Assembly: GCA_902702965.1 (NCBI GenBank)
Contig: CACRXP010000226.1
Location: 803,041 to 867,040, forward strand
Length of the DNA: 64,000 nt
From: Spirometra erinaceieuropaei
Taxonomy: Eukaryota; Platyhelminthes; Cestoda; Diphyllobothriidea; Diphyllobothriidae
Direction: 5' to 3'
In this document: positions 20,106 to 32,239 of the stretch, in pieces
Layout: every line of letters starts with the position of its first letter
How positions within the stretch are numbered: position 1 is the stretch's first letter
Translations under genes and position numbers: made by a program
The notes under the pieces: model-generated
The model's input: the letters and a program-made list of their open reading frames with translations, nothing else
Told to the model about the DNA's origin: nothing
Database searches by the model: none

Positions 20106-20791
20106 CTAAGTGGATAAAAAAAAGCAACAGGGTCATGAAGCAGAGGTTCATAAGGCGTCTGTAGACGAGGGTCTCCATGACAAGCCCTACCCATCTCTCT
20201 GCGTCCACGAGCGGCTTCCCCAAAACGGAACGGTATGACTCCACGGCAAGAGTGACGAGAAGCGGGGTGGGGGCCGAATGCGGATGAAAACGCGACTAAT
20301 GAATTTAGATCTAGCCTGAGATATGCGCGAAGCAGCCTGCCCAGACTCACCAGACAGGCCTGTCACATTTAATTTTAATGGCCACAAGCATCACTGGCCT
20401 AGTCGGCCTTAAGTAGAATAAGTGCCGAAGTTGAGAAACATGCTAAAGGAAATCGCGAGAGTCGGCTAGGAGAAGAGTGGGTTGGAGGGAAAGAATAAGT
20501 CTTATTGCAAGGAATACCCATTGGCCTCGTTCTCTTAAAGGAAGATATATGCCAACGTGAAAAACGGACACATCCACATACCTGGTGAAGGTCTGGCAAA
20601 ATTGGCCATCCATCACCGAGTCAGAGAAAAATCTAATCGCGACAGGAAAAACATGCACGACGAATTTAGAAGGCATTAACTGACAACGCTGGCGGGGTCA
20701 ATATTTTTAAACGACTCCGAAAGCCCAGACGAAATCAAGGTCATAGCACATGGCTCCAGGAGGCAGTTACGCGTAAACTAGGAATGGGAAC

Positions 20792-21081
20792 CGACAGGAC
20801 AGCGAGCCCGTGGCTCAGTGTTTAGAGGCGTTGGACGTCTAAATAACAGGTCGCGGAATCGAGCTCCAGGTGTTCCACACCTCGGGACTCGGTATGACTG
20901 ACTGACGACGGCTAATAAGCCAGAAATGGCCATTCCGGTCTCCCTTGTCTTTGTCGGTAATAACATACTGCCTATATCATGCGCCACTATGCAGCTGCTG
21001 GTTGGGCTCGAGAGAAAGAGCCCTTAAGACACAATGGGACGAGTGAGTTCCGCAGAAACGATCGGTGAGCGCTCCTCTACC
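20792..21081 (+). mobile_element. SINE1, near full-length copy
   Basis: A 290-bp unit with a tRNA-derived head (GAGCCCGTGGCTCAGTG at 20804-20820, B-box-like GGAATCGAGCTCC). The body follows (TGACTGACGACGGCTAATAAG, CCAGAAATGGCCATTCC, CTCCCTTGTCTTTGTCGGTAA) and then the tail (GGGCTCGAGAGAAAGAGCCC, GACGAGTGAGTTCCGC, GATCGGTGAGCGCTCC). AATGGGAAC occurs just outside both ends (20783-20791 and 21082-21090), a possible 9-bp target duplication. This copy defines the family for the fragments elsewhere. Confidence 0.8.
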
Positions 21082-21090
21082 AATGGGAAC

Positions 21091-23504
21091 ACTGTCGGTA
21101 ATGAATGTCCAATAATTTTCGGCAGTTTCAATCGGATGACTCGCTTAAAGCTGTCTTGTACATCAGAGGAATATGTGAGTTAACGACTTCGAAGTTAGTC
21201 TTCTCAACTGTCTACTCACCTAGTCAGCTGCGTCTATGATCCTTTAGTCCGGCGCATGTTCGCAAAACCACAGTTTTCTGATTCACATAAAAAAGAACTA
21301 AAAAGTAAGCTAGATGAGCAGAGAAGATAGATCTGCACTCGCTTTCCCGAATTCGGCCTCTGATCGAACAGGTAACAATTCCAACTTGTGCGGATGACGG
21401 CAATGAAAGCGCCAAACAAGAGAAAAACTTCATGATGGAATACTTGCTTCCCTAAAAGATGTGTTGCTTAAAGTTCCACTCCGTAATGGCAGATTGATTG
21501 CTGTGATGGTGATACTGTTTACTCCTCAGCAATTTGCATAAAAGGTTGAATTATTGGGGGATGCCACCGTTGCCTTGCCTTACATCCCTCGTACAAGTGA
21601 CGAGGCAAGACAATAAGTCGAAAACCTCACTAGGTCATTATTAGCATTACGCGATTTTATCTCATTTACGACACCTACACCGATACGGCCCTATTGTACC
21701 AGTTTCCAACCTAGTTTAACTTGAAGGAGATCTAAGGCGACCAAGAGGTGACTTTTAAAATTCCTTCTTGAACACATTTGGGGTGGAGGGGGGGATAGTT
21801 TGCAAAGAACACTTCATCGGACCAATCGGAGGCGTGTAACACACTTGACCAATCCGGATGGTCAGCCAACAAAGCCGACTGCCGGATAGAAAACGGCTTC
21901 AGCGCGCTGAGTGAAAACTGGGCAAAACAGTAAAACGGCGCTGTTCTAGGGTACGAGCATAATTTGACACAGTTCTTGAAATATGGTGTGATTTGATTGA
22001 ATTAAAAATCTTGAGGTCGTCTGCAAAATGGAGTGCGCCCGCCACTAGTACTCGTAAGGAAAGAATGTGGATTTTTAAAATTGAGAATCTGTTGTGTAAT
22101 TAGCCGGTCCTTGAATTTATCAGCATGTTTTAGAGATAATTTAAGGCCAGAAACCTGAGCTACTTTTCAGCAGAAATACCTGACAAAGAGATTTGATAAC
22201 GATCAGGAGGTGAAAGTGTGTCTTTATAGAACTGTGACAAGAAACCAAAGCTAGAGTTATATTGTAAAGCTGACCTCAAGAGGTAACAACTTAATGAACA
22301 CTGACATAGTTTACGCAGCTGAGACGCCTGTAAATACAATAAATGACAGTTGCTTTGTTGGGGCAAATTATAACTCAGCGTCTTGTCAGGAAGCCAGTCC
22401 TTTTGCTAAACCTAGGAACACAAGCTCTCTGTGTCTGCGCGTCGCCTTCTTACCCTAGCCCGAACTTTAAAAATAATTGCTACTTACCAAAACGAGTAGT
22501 TTAGACCTTTACATAAAATGAAACCATGCACAAACTCCAAAAAAGTGGTAAAAATCCAATTATCAGGAAATTAACTTATAGCTTTATAAGATCGATGGAA
22601 AAGTCGACAACCTCGGCCTTAAAGTAAGACTGAAAAGTCGGCAGTAACGGTTACCTTACAGGAAACCCTTTTTGTGCCCAAGACGTCAAAATCCCGATAG
22701 ACGATTTTCAATGCAACATTTCTCACAGGAAAGAACGCAAACAGTTATGTGAAGGACACGACCGCTGGCGACTGGAAAAAGCGCAGTAAGTGACTAAAGT
22801 CACGTCCATAAATTCACTTAAAATCAATATTTGCTCGGAACCTGGTCCGAACGTATCGACCAAGACGGCTAATTAGCAAGTTGATAAAAACACGAAAGTA
22901 TCGAAAGAAACATTACCTTTGGCAAAAAATTGGCAATTTTTTTGAAAAGCGAAAGCCCGGAAATTATATGTAATGGTACGTAATCCATGTACATGCAAAC
23001 GGAATAAGTAAAATAGCCCATGCACAAAAAAACGTTCAAAAAACTCTTTTAGATGGCCCTCAGGCTAAGTATTATCTGAAAATTAGTGTACTATGCAGTA
23101 TGACGGTCAGTCAACTGTTGGAAGTCCAGTAAAGTCTTTCAAGATCAGCAGGAACTTAGCCAAGACTTTTTCGTTTTTCCATTGTTGGAGAGGTCCCCTG
23201 GGTCAAGATTCGGTTCGCCTGGTTTTCTGGGCGAAGCAGATGGAACCCAAGGGGCAAAATTTTTCGCATACTAGAACTTTTCTTTAGTAGTTACTTTGCT
23301 CTGCTGACGGTGAAGACGTCGTGGAAATGTCAGTGGATACTGTAACACGAGTGAATCCTTGGTTTAGGAGATGAACAGTCATGGAGTCCTTATCCATGGT
23401 GGCGCCATTCTGGTTTTCTTCTGTCTTTTCAAAACGCGTCAGTTTCATAACTCCATCACACTGTGCAACATCGCACAACAATCAATACGAGCATAAAAGT
23501 ATGT
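21091..23504. other. No gene recognised
   Basis: About 2.4 kb of intronic-type sequence with short frames only; a short G-run at 21788-21793. Nothing further to report. Confidence 0.4.
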
Positions 23505-23670
23505 GGACCAAAGACCGGATTAGTTATTCAACTGTCAACCGAGACACAATTATAATAAATATTGACCCAACTGTGAAAAACTCGGAGCCTCGGTAGGATT
23601 CGGACCCACGCAGTAAGGGGAAGGCTTTAGTACAGCGAACACTAACCACTTGAGCTACGAGGCCCCGCCG
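23505..23670 (-). repeat. SINE2, tRNA-related copy
   Basis: Minus strand reads GGGGCCTCGTAGCTCAAGTG (A box TAGCTCAAGTGG) and a B-box-like GGTCCGAATCC about 50 nt later, then GTTGAATAACTAATCCGGTC. This is the same order as 19703-19840. Confidence 0.55.
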
Positions 23671-23674
23671 GACG

Positions 23675-24908
23675 ACGCGAGTTTAGTCACATTTGGGTCA
23701 AGTAACCCGCCCAACCTACTGCAACATCTGGAATCCACCAAATCTGATACAGTAAGTTGACTGCCCAAGCCAAAATATCTATGAACAATTATAATAATCC
23801 GACTCAGTAATTTAGTTACGAGGACTATGGAATTACTTCCGATACAACAGTCTGACGCCACAACACAAGCAATAAGCCCTGTCCACCTTACGGTCCAACC
23901 TCAATTTCCTGTCCGGCTTCCATTCACTCAAACAAAACTCCGTCCTGGGGCTCTATTACCATACATGGCGTTTCTCAAGGTTCCCAAGCGATCGCCCAAA
24001 AATATGATTTCAGTTGGGATGAGGTCATGGTGACAACACATACCAGGCCATCGGATAGGCACTACGTGAATGGACAAGTGATCCCGCGTACGCTCGGAAA
24101 GCTAGAAAACATTTTGAAGACGCATGCCTCACGAGACGATCCAAACCATAGGGTACTTTGTAGACAGTTGACACAACCCACTTCACATGCCCTTTTAACC
24201 TACTTCAGTGTTTCTTTAGGGAGATGCTATAGTGAAGCGTTTTGAAGGCCGTAAACAACCAGGCCGGCTTTCCTTGGCGAACATTGGCCTGTAAAAGTCG
24301 AGTGCAAACGGATAACACCTCTGACTGACAGTCCTTAAAAGATGCTTTTTCTTTCCCCCTCTCCAAAAGCTGGCAATGTGGGTCAAACCCCGGTGATAAA
24401 GCGATGACAGGGACTGGCTTGAAATCCAAGCAAGTAATTCCAGCCAGTTCAAATGCGACGGGTAAGGGAAAAATGAAGGGTATATACTGGATGGGGAAGG
24501 TTGAATCACAGCACCTACAATACTGAGATGGCGGTGGCGAATTATAATACTTCTTCGAAGACGTAACGGTGGTGCTTGAAGAGATAATCCAGCGCACCTT
24601 GTAAGGACAAAACCACTTTACGCATAAAGTGCAATTACGTTCACAGCCAGAACCTCACTCTGGGGACTGACAAGGCGACTTACGTTCACGGCGGGCGGAG
24701 ATTACCGTGTGACCAACTCTAAGCCCTCTGGTTTTCGGGGCAGGCACAGCAGAATCCTGTCGGTGACTAACTTCAATAGACAGCGATAAGCCGTGGATAT
24801 GCAAGACAGGAGCAAGGTGGAGTTAGAAGCAGAACTAGCTTGGCCCCTGTAAATTTGTCTCTGTGAGTAGGACTAATTGTTTATGCATCGTTCCCATGCA
24901 AATTTACT
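23675..24908. other. No gene recognised
   Basis: Short frames on both strands; the longest minus frame (24205-24597) has no domain I can name. Confidence 0.35.
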
Positions 24909-24948
24909 GGCCCGGCGAGAGTTTATCGAAAGCACGCGTATGCTTGCG
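24909..24948 (+). ncRNA. Degenerate hammerhead motif, paralogue of E (F)
   Basis: Aligns base for base with 17271-17310 (shared TTTATCGAAAGCA and CGTATGCT). The core reads CCGGCGA instead of CTGANGA (U4 to C, A6 to G) and C17 is T. Helix III AGCA/TGCT is kept. Inactive by consensus. Confidence 0.6.
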
Positions 24949-25846
24949 AAATGGTCTTCTGAAGTAATTCTAAAAGTTGAAATTTCGGAACGTTGGTGGA
25001 ACTTGCAGCGTACAGTACTGCACGTGGCGAGATCAGCCTCAAGAAAATCACACTGATTTGTATTCTGCGTAGTCTAAAACCAAATCTGTCACCTTGTTTA
25101 CTAAAAGAGACCCATGTCATGAAGGACTTAACACCAAAAAGAACGCTAAGGAGGGAACCACCTGGATAAACCATCATCACTAGTTTAGCAGTCTGATGCT
25201 TAATAGTTATCTCGCTAACGCATGACGACGGTGCTTTCCCTACGTGAAGGAAATCAGACGGCGAATTGATGAACGGCAGTTCTCACAAAGTATTAGAAAG
25301 TAACACATCTTTCCAGCCTGTCCGAACGGGGCCATCACGAAAATGCCCTGGCCAGACAGTGATCTAACCTTGGACGCGAAAATGCGCCTCTTGAACAGGG
25401 TCCGATTGCTCACTCAAAACACCCTGTTGGATTACACTTCCCCCAGGGAGACATAGAAGTAGGTAATACCGAAATGCAGCCGAACTAGGTGAAGAGAGGC
25501 TTATGAGGGAAGTTTCAAATTTACAGGGACAGTGAATACACCTTGGTAGGCGAACCAAGAATGAAAAATCTTTCCTGTCATACGTCACCAAAGAGAGGGT
25601 GACCACTCGGACCAGCCCGTGGGACCTGAGCAAAAAATAGTCACCCAAGGCCCCGAACTGAAAATAGGCTAAACCAATGCCTTAATGAATGCACACTTGC
25701 CCTGGACTCAACGTCCTCTCCCATCATGAACGGGAAAAAGGGGGTCGACTTATTATTCACATTGCGTGCAAGTCTGGGCGGTTCTTGGACACACGGTACG
25801 CCGACTCGATACGGATCACGATGCGTGGAGAAGCCAGCACCTGAAA
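24949..25846. other. No gene recognised
   Basis: Nothing supportable seen. Confidence 0.35.
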
Positions 25847-25963
25847 CGCTTATAACAATTCAGAAGACGAAGATGCGATCACTGGAACAAGAAATTTATT
25901 GGCCTGACGTTTCGGATTGTCACTCGCATCCATCACCAGAGACATTTATCCGCTTATAACAAT
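25847..25963 (-). mobile_element. Solo PLE hammerhead unit with 13-bp direct repeats (A2)
   Basis: A 91-nt unit (25860-25950) is flanked by perfect CGCTTATAACAAT at 25847-25859 and 25951-25963. The minus strand carries a hammerhead motif (CTGGTGA, A6 to G at 25936; helix II shortened; GAAA; CGTC; AGGCC) and then the PLE 3' terminus (AATAAATTTCTTGTTCC...CGTCTTCT). No PLE coding sequence is present. Confidence 0.75.
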
Positions 25964-26415
25964 ATCAGACACAAGCAAGTCGGCACTTTGCTTCTGCGCC
26001 ACTCACCCCTCCTCCCCCCTATACGGCGTTAGCAACCTTATGGCAACTCGCACACATCCAAGGCTCGTAGGGCAGATCGTGGCTACTTTGCACAAGGCAT
26101 GCGGTCAAAAAACCTAGATCGAGCTCGCGAGAGGAAGTCTAAAATCTTTTACAAAATCATGTCCATCGACAGACGAAAACTACACATCAGGAATTGTTTG
26201 AATTGCATTATCGTCTCAAACATTCCCTTCGGCCGAGCAACAATGTGGTTGAAGACGCCACTGGGGGTGCTCAATACAAATTAGAGCAATTAAAGTTATG
26301 CCTTGTCACCAAACGTGCTCCTGCTATGGCCAGAGGGTGGGGGGGGGGAGGGAAGCCTGCATGAATAAAAGAACTCCGAATAGCAATAACAGCCACAACA
26401 GAAAATACAAATCAC
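25964..26415. other. Intron side of the 26.4 kb donor; poly-G run
   Basis: Holds a G-run (about 26336-26349) and no recognised gene. Confidence 0.35.
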
Positions 26416-26903
26416 CTGTCTTGCGTGAACTTGGAACGCTGCAACTCAGTCTGATTAGACGTAATCTGAGCCTCAGAGGCCCTCAGGCTACGCTTAATGC
26501 GTGATAGGATGAGTTCTACCGAGGGGTCAAGGCGTACGCAGGCAAAATCGTCCTCCGCATGGCCACCACTGTCCGGCCTGGCTGGGTCGACTAAATGCAA
26601 AGGGCCTGGACGTCGGAGGGAAGAGGCACCACCGCCTAGGCTGCCAAGGGTGGGAATTGCTGAGGTACTGCTACTGTTTAAGGTCTGGACTCGCTGCTGA
26701 TTTGAGAGGTAGTCAGTAGAAGTGGAGGCGGTAGGGACGAGGGGAACCTCAATATTGGCGGAGCCATAGCTTCTTTTCAGGGGAAGAAGGCTGCGGACAC
26801 GGGGAGCAGGGATAGTAGTGTCCGGTGGGTTGGAGGGTTGAAAGTAGGATGGCGCAGAGGGGCTGGAATCACGATCAGAGGTTGTCCTACGCGGGGGAGG
26901 GAC
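26416..26903 (-). CDS. Candidate exon, Ser/Pro-rich then helical, same gene
   Basis: The acceptor has a pyrimidine tract (TTCTTTTCCCCTC) and AAG, with AG at 26905-26904. The donor is GACAG|GTGATT (GT at 26415-26414). The 488-nt exon encodes a disordered Pro/Ser/Thr part (VPPPRRTTSDRDSSPSAPSY...) and ends in a charged helical part (SVELILSRIKRSLRASEAQI, TSNQTELQRSKFTQD). That part leads directly into the coiled coil at 20105 when joined in phase. A TGA precedes the acceptor, so the gene must have further 5' exons, which I could not find. Confidence 0.55.
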
Positions 26904-27229
26904 CTTCAACGAGGGGAAAAGAATGCATAATCAAGGTACGCGAGATGGCCTTGTAGTTATGACTTAAGGGCATAACTGAGAACGCAAGATGCTGAGATTA
27001 GTACACAAGAAAGCCGGTGTAATCATCCTAAGACTCACTTAAACCGAGCATGCCTGAACAATGATAGTAAACAAAACAGCAATGGTCACTCTGGTTTCTG
27101 TTGGTTTGTCGGCAACTCTCGACATTACCGGTTGCACTACGAAAGCTTTAGACCGGAGCCCTAAGGTCTCACGACATCTGTATTTCGTCGTGCAATCTAG
27201 GCAGATTGGTGAACGACTCCGCAACGTCA
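26904..27229. other. No gene recognised
   Basis: Nothing supportable; upstream exons of the minus-strand gene were sought and not found. Confidence 0.3.
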
Positions 27230-27690
27230 CTTACTGTTTTCGACCGACAATGTCCACCGTATGCTCCATTGCGGGGTGGGAGCAGAAACAGTGGCCTGCG
27301 CTCAAACTCGGCTATAATGACAGTAGACTTGCGCAGCATCTAACACACTCCTGCCAACCTGGACCCAGTGTCATGGCAGAGTCAAGAAGACTGGAGGAGG
27401 AGAGGGCGCAGGTAGCTGACACGACGAAAACCCGCACCTAAGCTTGCTATCATACCTCCTGGTCCACAACACACACCGACCGGGATTTTATACAAACAGA
27501 AAAGGGAGCAGCACGGATTCCAACTGGTGCGGTGTGGGCCTGCATCTGGGCGTGCCGCTACACCACAATATTGCCATCTGTTATGGGTGCGCATTCCCAA
27601 TAACATCTGCCAGACTTCGATCTAGCCCCGTGTTGGTCCAACAAATCTGCCACACGGCCCGTTCTAGGGGCAGGACGTTCGCAATCACAA
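27230..27690 (-). repeat. R3 dispersed repeat, copy
   Basis: Minus orientation of the R3 block: CGACCGACAATGTCCACCGT, CTTGCGCAGCATCTAACACA, GTCATGGCAGAGTCAAGAAGAC, GGTCCACAACACACACCGACC, CATCTGTTATGGGTGCGCAT and CCGTGTTGGTCCAACAAATC are in the same order as 50.95-51.36 kb. Confidence 0.65.
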
Positions 27691-27698
27691 GCGACAGG

Positions 27699-27775
27699 GC
27701 AGCAAGCGTGTAGCTTGATGGTAAAGCGCCAACTGAGATCCATAATGACCACAGTTTGAGTTCAAGTCCGGGTCC
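27699..27775 (+). repeat. tRNA-like sequence (SINE head or tRNA pseudogene)
   Basis: A box GTAGCTTGATGGTAAAGC and B box GTTCAAGTCCGGG, 40 nt apart. The acceptor and anticodon stems do not pair convincingly, so a functional tRNA is unlikely. Confidence 0.45.
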
Positions 27776-30700
27776 TACCCACATGGGGTAGGGTTAAGGC
27801 TGGTAGACAGTCATAAATGCCTTCGATGCATTCCAGAAAACGAGCCCTTTCTTTACCTACTAACACCTACATTCAGGTCGACAGCGCACGGCATTATTTG
27901 CGATTTCATCTAGTTCCCCTAGCGTTCGGCACCGGGATGCCACAGCAAGCTAAGACGCCTCACTTTGATCGCAGTGCAGGGAGCGGAACGCCCACGCACC
28001 AGGCATTGATGGTGGAACTATGGGGCATATATAGCAGATGAATAGAATATGCTAACGGCCGAGATCCCATACTTTCGCCTAGGGGAACACCACGGTGAGA
28101 CTGCTTTGCTAGCTCTTCTATGCACGAAAATTTCGGTACGAAGACTGACGTCTCAGTACCCATAGAACTGAAGAAAAACTGTCTTTCATAAATTGATCTG
28201 CAGATCTATAAGAGCGCTGACTACCCTAAGATGACAATATAGGCGTGAGAAAAGGAACGCACGCATCCCGGCGACGCGGGACAGTCCATATTATCAGCTG
28301 TTGCTGACGGCTGGTTTTAACATACTTGAAGTTGTTCAGAACTGTGAACAGAATGTAGTATATCGTTCGGGCAAACGATTGAAGAGATCAGTTAGTATAT
28401 TTGAAACAGACAGCCGACATCCCACCAGTTCGCCGTACATCTGGATCAGTGCAGAAACAAATTCGTAGTATGGGCGGGTCAGACCAGGGTGCTTTAATTA
28501 AGGATTCTTTTTAAGTGTCTAACCACCGAAAAGTAACGGCAAGACTCCAGAAAGAAAGCAAAATTGGTTGTCAGCAGTGCTACTAATATGACGAAATCAA
28601 TCGGAGCGTGTATCAATGTACTACTACGGAGCTTTTTACGGAAAGCATGAGCAAACAATAGTTCTTCGGCCCCGATGTACTGAAAGTATTGTAAGGTGAC
28701 ATTTCAATCCCAGCGCACGCCTAGATGCCACCAGTGGCAGTATGCGACTAGATTTCCGAGAGTAACTCGACTTAAAACCTCGAATAGGACAGTTTCCATA
28801 GACTACAGTGATCCGCGTCCTGAGGATGCAGCTGGTCGGGAAGGCCGATCGCTGATCATTGGACAACAATTCCCAAAGTCTAGGAGTGATAGCACTGGTA
28901 AGCCGGTAACAAATCCAGTGAAGCGGACACGATGCGAAGTTTTTGACGCTTAGCGCCGATGCTAGCCGAACATAGCAGAGCTAGAAAAGTTTTTCTTGCA
29001 AATGTAACCTCACAGGGAAAGTTGCATCTCGAGCGCTAGTATGATTAGCTAAAGACATCTGAATACAGTGAGTGACTAGCTGCCTCGACGACGCCTTTTC
29101 GCGATGGTTGTCGATCCTGAAGATACATTGAAGTATTTCAGTGCTAAGTGATCATGTTATTATATAAGGGGAAACAGCAAAGAGGGGAGAAGCATTTGCA
29201 GGCAATATACATTGCCTTAGACGGAAATTACTCGACAGCTGAGTGGGACTATCAACTTAAAATTTACAAGAATCGTGTGTAGCCTTTGACGTTAGTGTAA
29301 AAAACAGTACGCTCAGCATCCTGGCTACATAGACATCGAGGACGCACAGATGACGATTTCCATCGAAAAAATACATAGATCATCGCAGGTGGTTGTAACC
29401 ACTACTGTCTTAAGGCGGACGCATAGGCGACTTATGGGCGGATTTGTCTAAAGTTACGCAAGCTTGAGTGTCTCTACCTCATACTCCTCGCACAACCAAA
29501 TATTCCAATGGCAGTGCAAAGCAACGAAAGATGGAAGTGGGCGTGATCGCAGTGTCCAACAAAATTATATGACTTGTCTACGCGTGCCATACACGACCTT
29601 GTTCATAACATGACATGGGCCAGGCTTCAAATAAAAAGAGGGGTACTGCAAGGGTCACACTATGTCACTGCAGTCTGACTCTTGCCCCAGAATAGGACAG
29701 TTATCCTGTCAGTAGGCAATCTTCTTAATCACAACTTTTAGCGAGTCGTAGTAGTTTCAGGCGCGCCAGGTTAACGAGGGAAGCGCTGAGGTACTAAGCA
29801 GAAGTTTACCTCATAACTGCTTCACTGTACTCCTCGACTAAGTCTGTCAGCTGACTGAAGGGTAGAATTAGCCCAATGGCTGGCGCGACGTGGACGAACG
29901 TTAAACGTGTGTCACTCCTACACAGAGACAACAAAGACATAGACAGATGTGCCCCAAACATTCAGGCTATTGTAGTGTTAGCAGTACAGATGACGAGGGG
30001 CATAACCTCAAAAGAAAAAAAATGTGCCACTACAACGATGCTGAGCACCTTCGAAGTAAGGTTAGGCCCGCGTCGGTGTAGCAAAAAGCAATTCCAATAA
30101 AAAGAAGTCGAGTACACACTAGAAATGTAGGAATGCTACTTCGCCCATCACAGTGTGCAGGTAGATCGGTTGCAAAAGGTGGTTCGCAGGCAAACCTGAT
30201 AAGCTTGTTGCCGGCGAGCACACATGTGATTGGAGGGCGTCTTTAGGAAACTTCTAGACCTGTAAGTGCTAATGTTAGACGAAGTAAGGACCCACACCGG
30301 TGCTGTCAACGATGAAGGGCAAATCAGTAGCGCAAGATTAACAACGGCATCGAAAAACATTCTCAGAGCAATGAAAACCGTTGACAGTCCGCAAAAATCA
30401 AATGGTTTAGGTGGAAAATACCAAATAACCATGGATGATTCGAGGTATGAATAGTAGAGGACAGCTTAGTGAACTGGAAATAAACATAAATGCGTCAATT
30501 AACTTATTTACACTCTCTGCTGGTAAAAAGGAGAACACGGGTTGCGAAGCAGGAAACATCATCCACTAGCTCAAAAAAATAAAATGGGGCCAAGGTAAAG
30601 GCACAGCTGGATGAAATGCTTAAAATGATATAAATGCCCTACTAAATCTACCGAGTTATACCGTTGTATGACTAGTAAGATAGGCAGAAACGAAGTGCAA

Positions 30701-32070
30701 AAATATAGCAGGATTTGTATGTTAAAAAACCCATCGAGCGTTAGGGTTATACTGGAACTCACGAGGAAGGCCTTGAGACTTCTTTCGTTGAATTCAGTTC
30801 TAGCCTTTAGAATGGCCAGTAAACCGTCGGAATCACATTTCAATTGTTGGATTTCATTTCCTTACATGTAAGCAATGACAAAAATTTATCCTTACGAAGA
30901 GACAGTCTCCGTTTGGTCGCGTTATCTACACTTTCCCTGAGCTTTTCAATAACATCCTGCTGGTGCTTTATTCTACAGACATATGAGGAACAACGGCAAT
31001 TACCTTTGAATAAGGAGTTGCTTTTTGGAGGGTCCATGAGGCAGAACTCCATTAACGCCTTCTTGGGCGGGCGATTCCATAATCTAGCGATTATCCAAAG
31101 TCACACCACCATGTCTGAAAATCTTAACTGCACGTCAAACAATCGCCAACGTCCTGACCCACTCGCGGTCACCTAGTCCAAGTTGGCGAAGATTATTTAT
31201 TCTTTTTCGAGAATTACCATTTGTTCACAGTGGAAAAATATGGAGCGATCAAAGCTAAGTCCAATGCCACAGCATAATCAGAAAAATATATGGAGAAGTT
31301 CTGGTGACCAAGAACAGGAAATGCACGTCATAATGCAAAACATGAAGAGGACACAGGCTGAAGGGTCAGCAGATTGATAGGACATAGGTCGCAACTACGA
31401 AAAACCACTTGTCAAGTGCCAATAGATGTCTCATTAGAATGGTCATTTTGCAAAAGTGTCTACATAGACATTAAAGTTAGAACGCCATATAAGTAAATAG
31501 GATAAATTTACTGGGTGAGGAGTCCGTCGAATGCTCTCTTCTGCTGCCGGTGTTTATTATGTATTATAGTCGATATTATCACACAAAGACGCTTCAAAAG
31601 GTCAAGCAATTTGCTGGTCGGGTTCTGGGTGAGTTGCTCATCCTCTAAATTCTGAACTGATCCCTACTAAGTCCTCCAACCGCATGCGCTGTGGCTTTCA
31701 ACATATATCTTGCCGTACATCGGCATATCGGCATTCTGTATTGCCGTTCCGGGCTCGCTGTCCTACGTCATCATAATCGTAGAGCTCAGGACCAAGCAAC
31801 CACACCGGACTTAAGAAGGCCGTATGGAGATAGCCTGACACTGAGTTAACTCGGTGAGAAAGAACAAGAACCGCCAGACCGACCGCCCGACAAAGGTTCG
31901 ATCAGCTCCCCTCGACGGAGTGGTGAATCACAAAGCACACAGGCAAAACGCCCGTCAACCATATCCCGAGAGGCCGAGGCAGCGAGAGGAGAGACAATCG
32001 ATCAGCATGAGGCCGGCCAACACAAAAGGTCACTTTAAATTAAATTTCTGATCGATTAAGTGCATTTTAC
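27776..32070. other. No gene recognised (4.3 kb)
   Basis: The largest empty stretch. Short frames occur on both strands (for example 28696-28953 plus and 30571-31052 minus, the latter Lys/Arg-rich) but none shows a motif, splice pair or similarity to the repeats here. It may be intron or intergenic sequence. Confidence 0.4.
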
Positions 32071-32120
32071 GCTTTGACAATGGAGAGCCGACCAAGCTCT
32101 TTGAAACGTCCGAAGTTAAA
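32071..32120 (+). ncRNA. Hammerhead-like PLE 3' motif (I) leading into (CTT)n
   Basis: TTGACAA (32074-32080) stands where CTGANGA is expected. Then come an extra T, helix II GGAGAGC/GCTCTTT with a 7-nt loop, GAAA (32103-32106) and ACGTC. The two core changes (C3 to T, G8 to A) are shared with the copy at 46749. The unit continues GTTAAATAAACCTGTTCCGG into a (CTT)n tract. Confidence 0.5.
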
Positions 32121-32141
32121 TAAACCTGTTCCGGAGAGCCT

Positions 32142-32171
32142 CTCTTCTTCTTCTTCTTCTTCTTCTTCTTC
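32142..32171 (+). repeat. (CTT)n microsatellite
   Basis: About ten TTC/CTT units directly after the PLE-type 3' end. Intact PLE ends here finish in CTTCGTCTTCT, so the tract may have grown from that terminus. Confidence 0.85.
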
Positions 32172-32189
32172 AAACTGCCGTTAAATACA

Positions 32190-32229
32190 ATTATTATTAT
32201 TATTATTATGATGATTATTATTATTATTA
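32190..32229 (-). repeat. (TAA)n tail of a LINE copy
   Basis: ATT/TTA units with one GATGAT interruption. On the minus strand this follows the end of the RT frame of the copy at 32240-33110, as a simple-repeat 3' tail. Confidence 0.75.
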
Positions 32230-32239
32230 CATATGGGTA

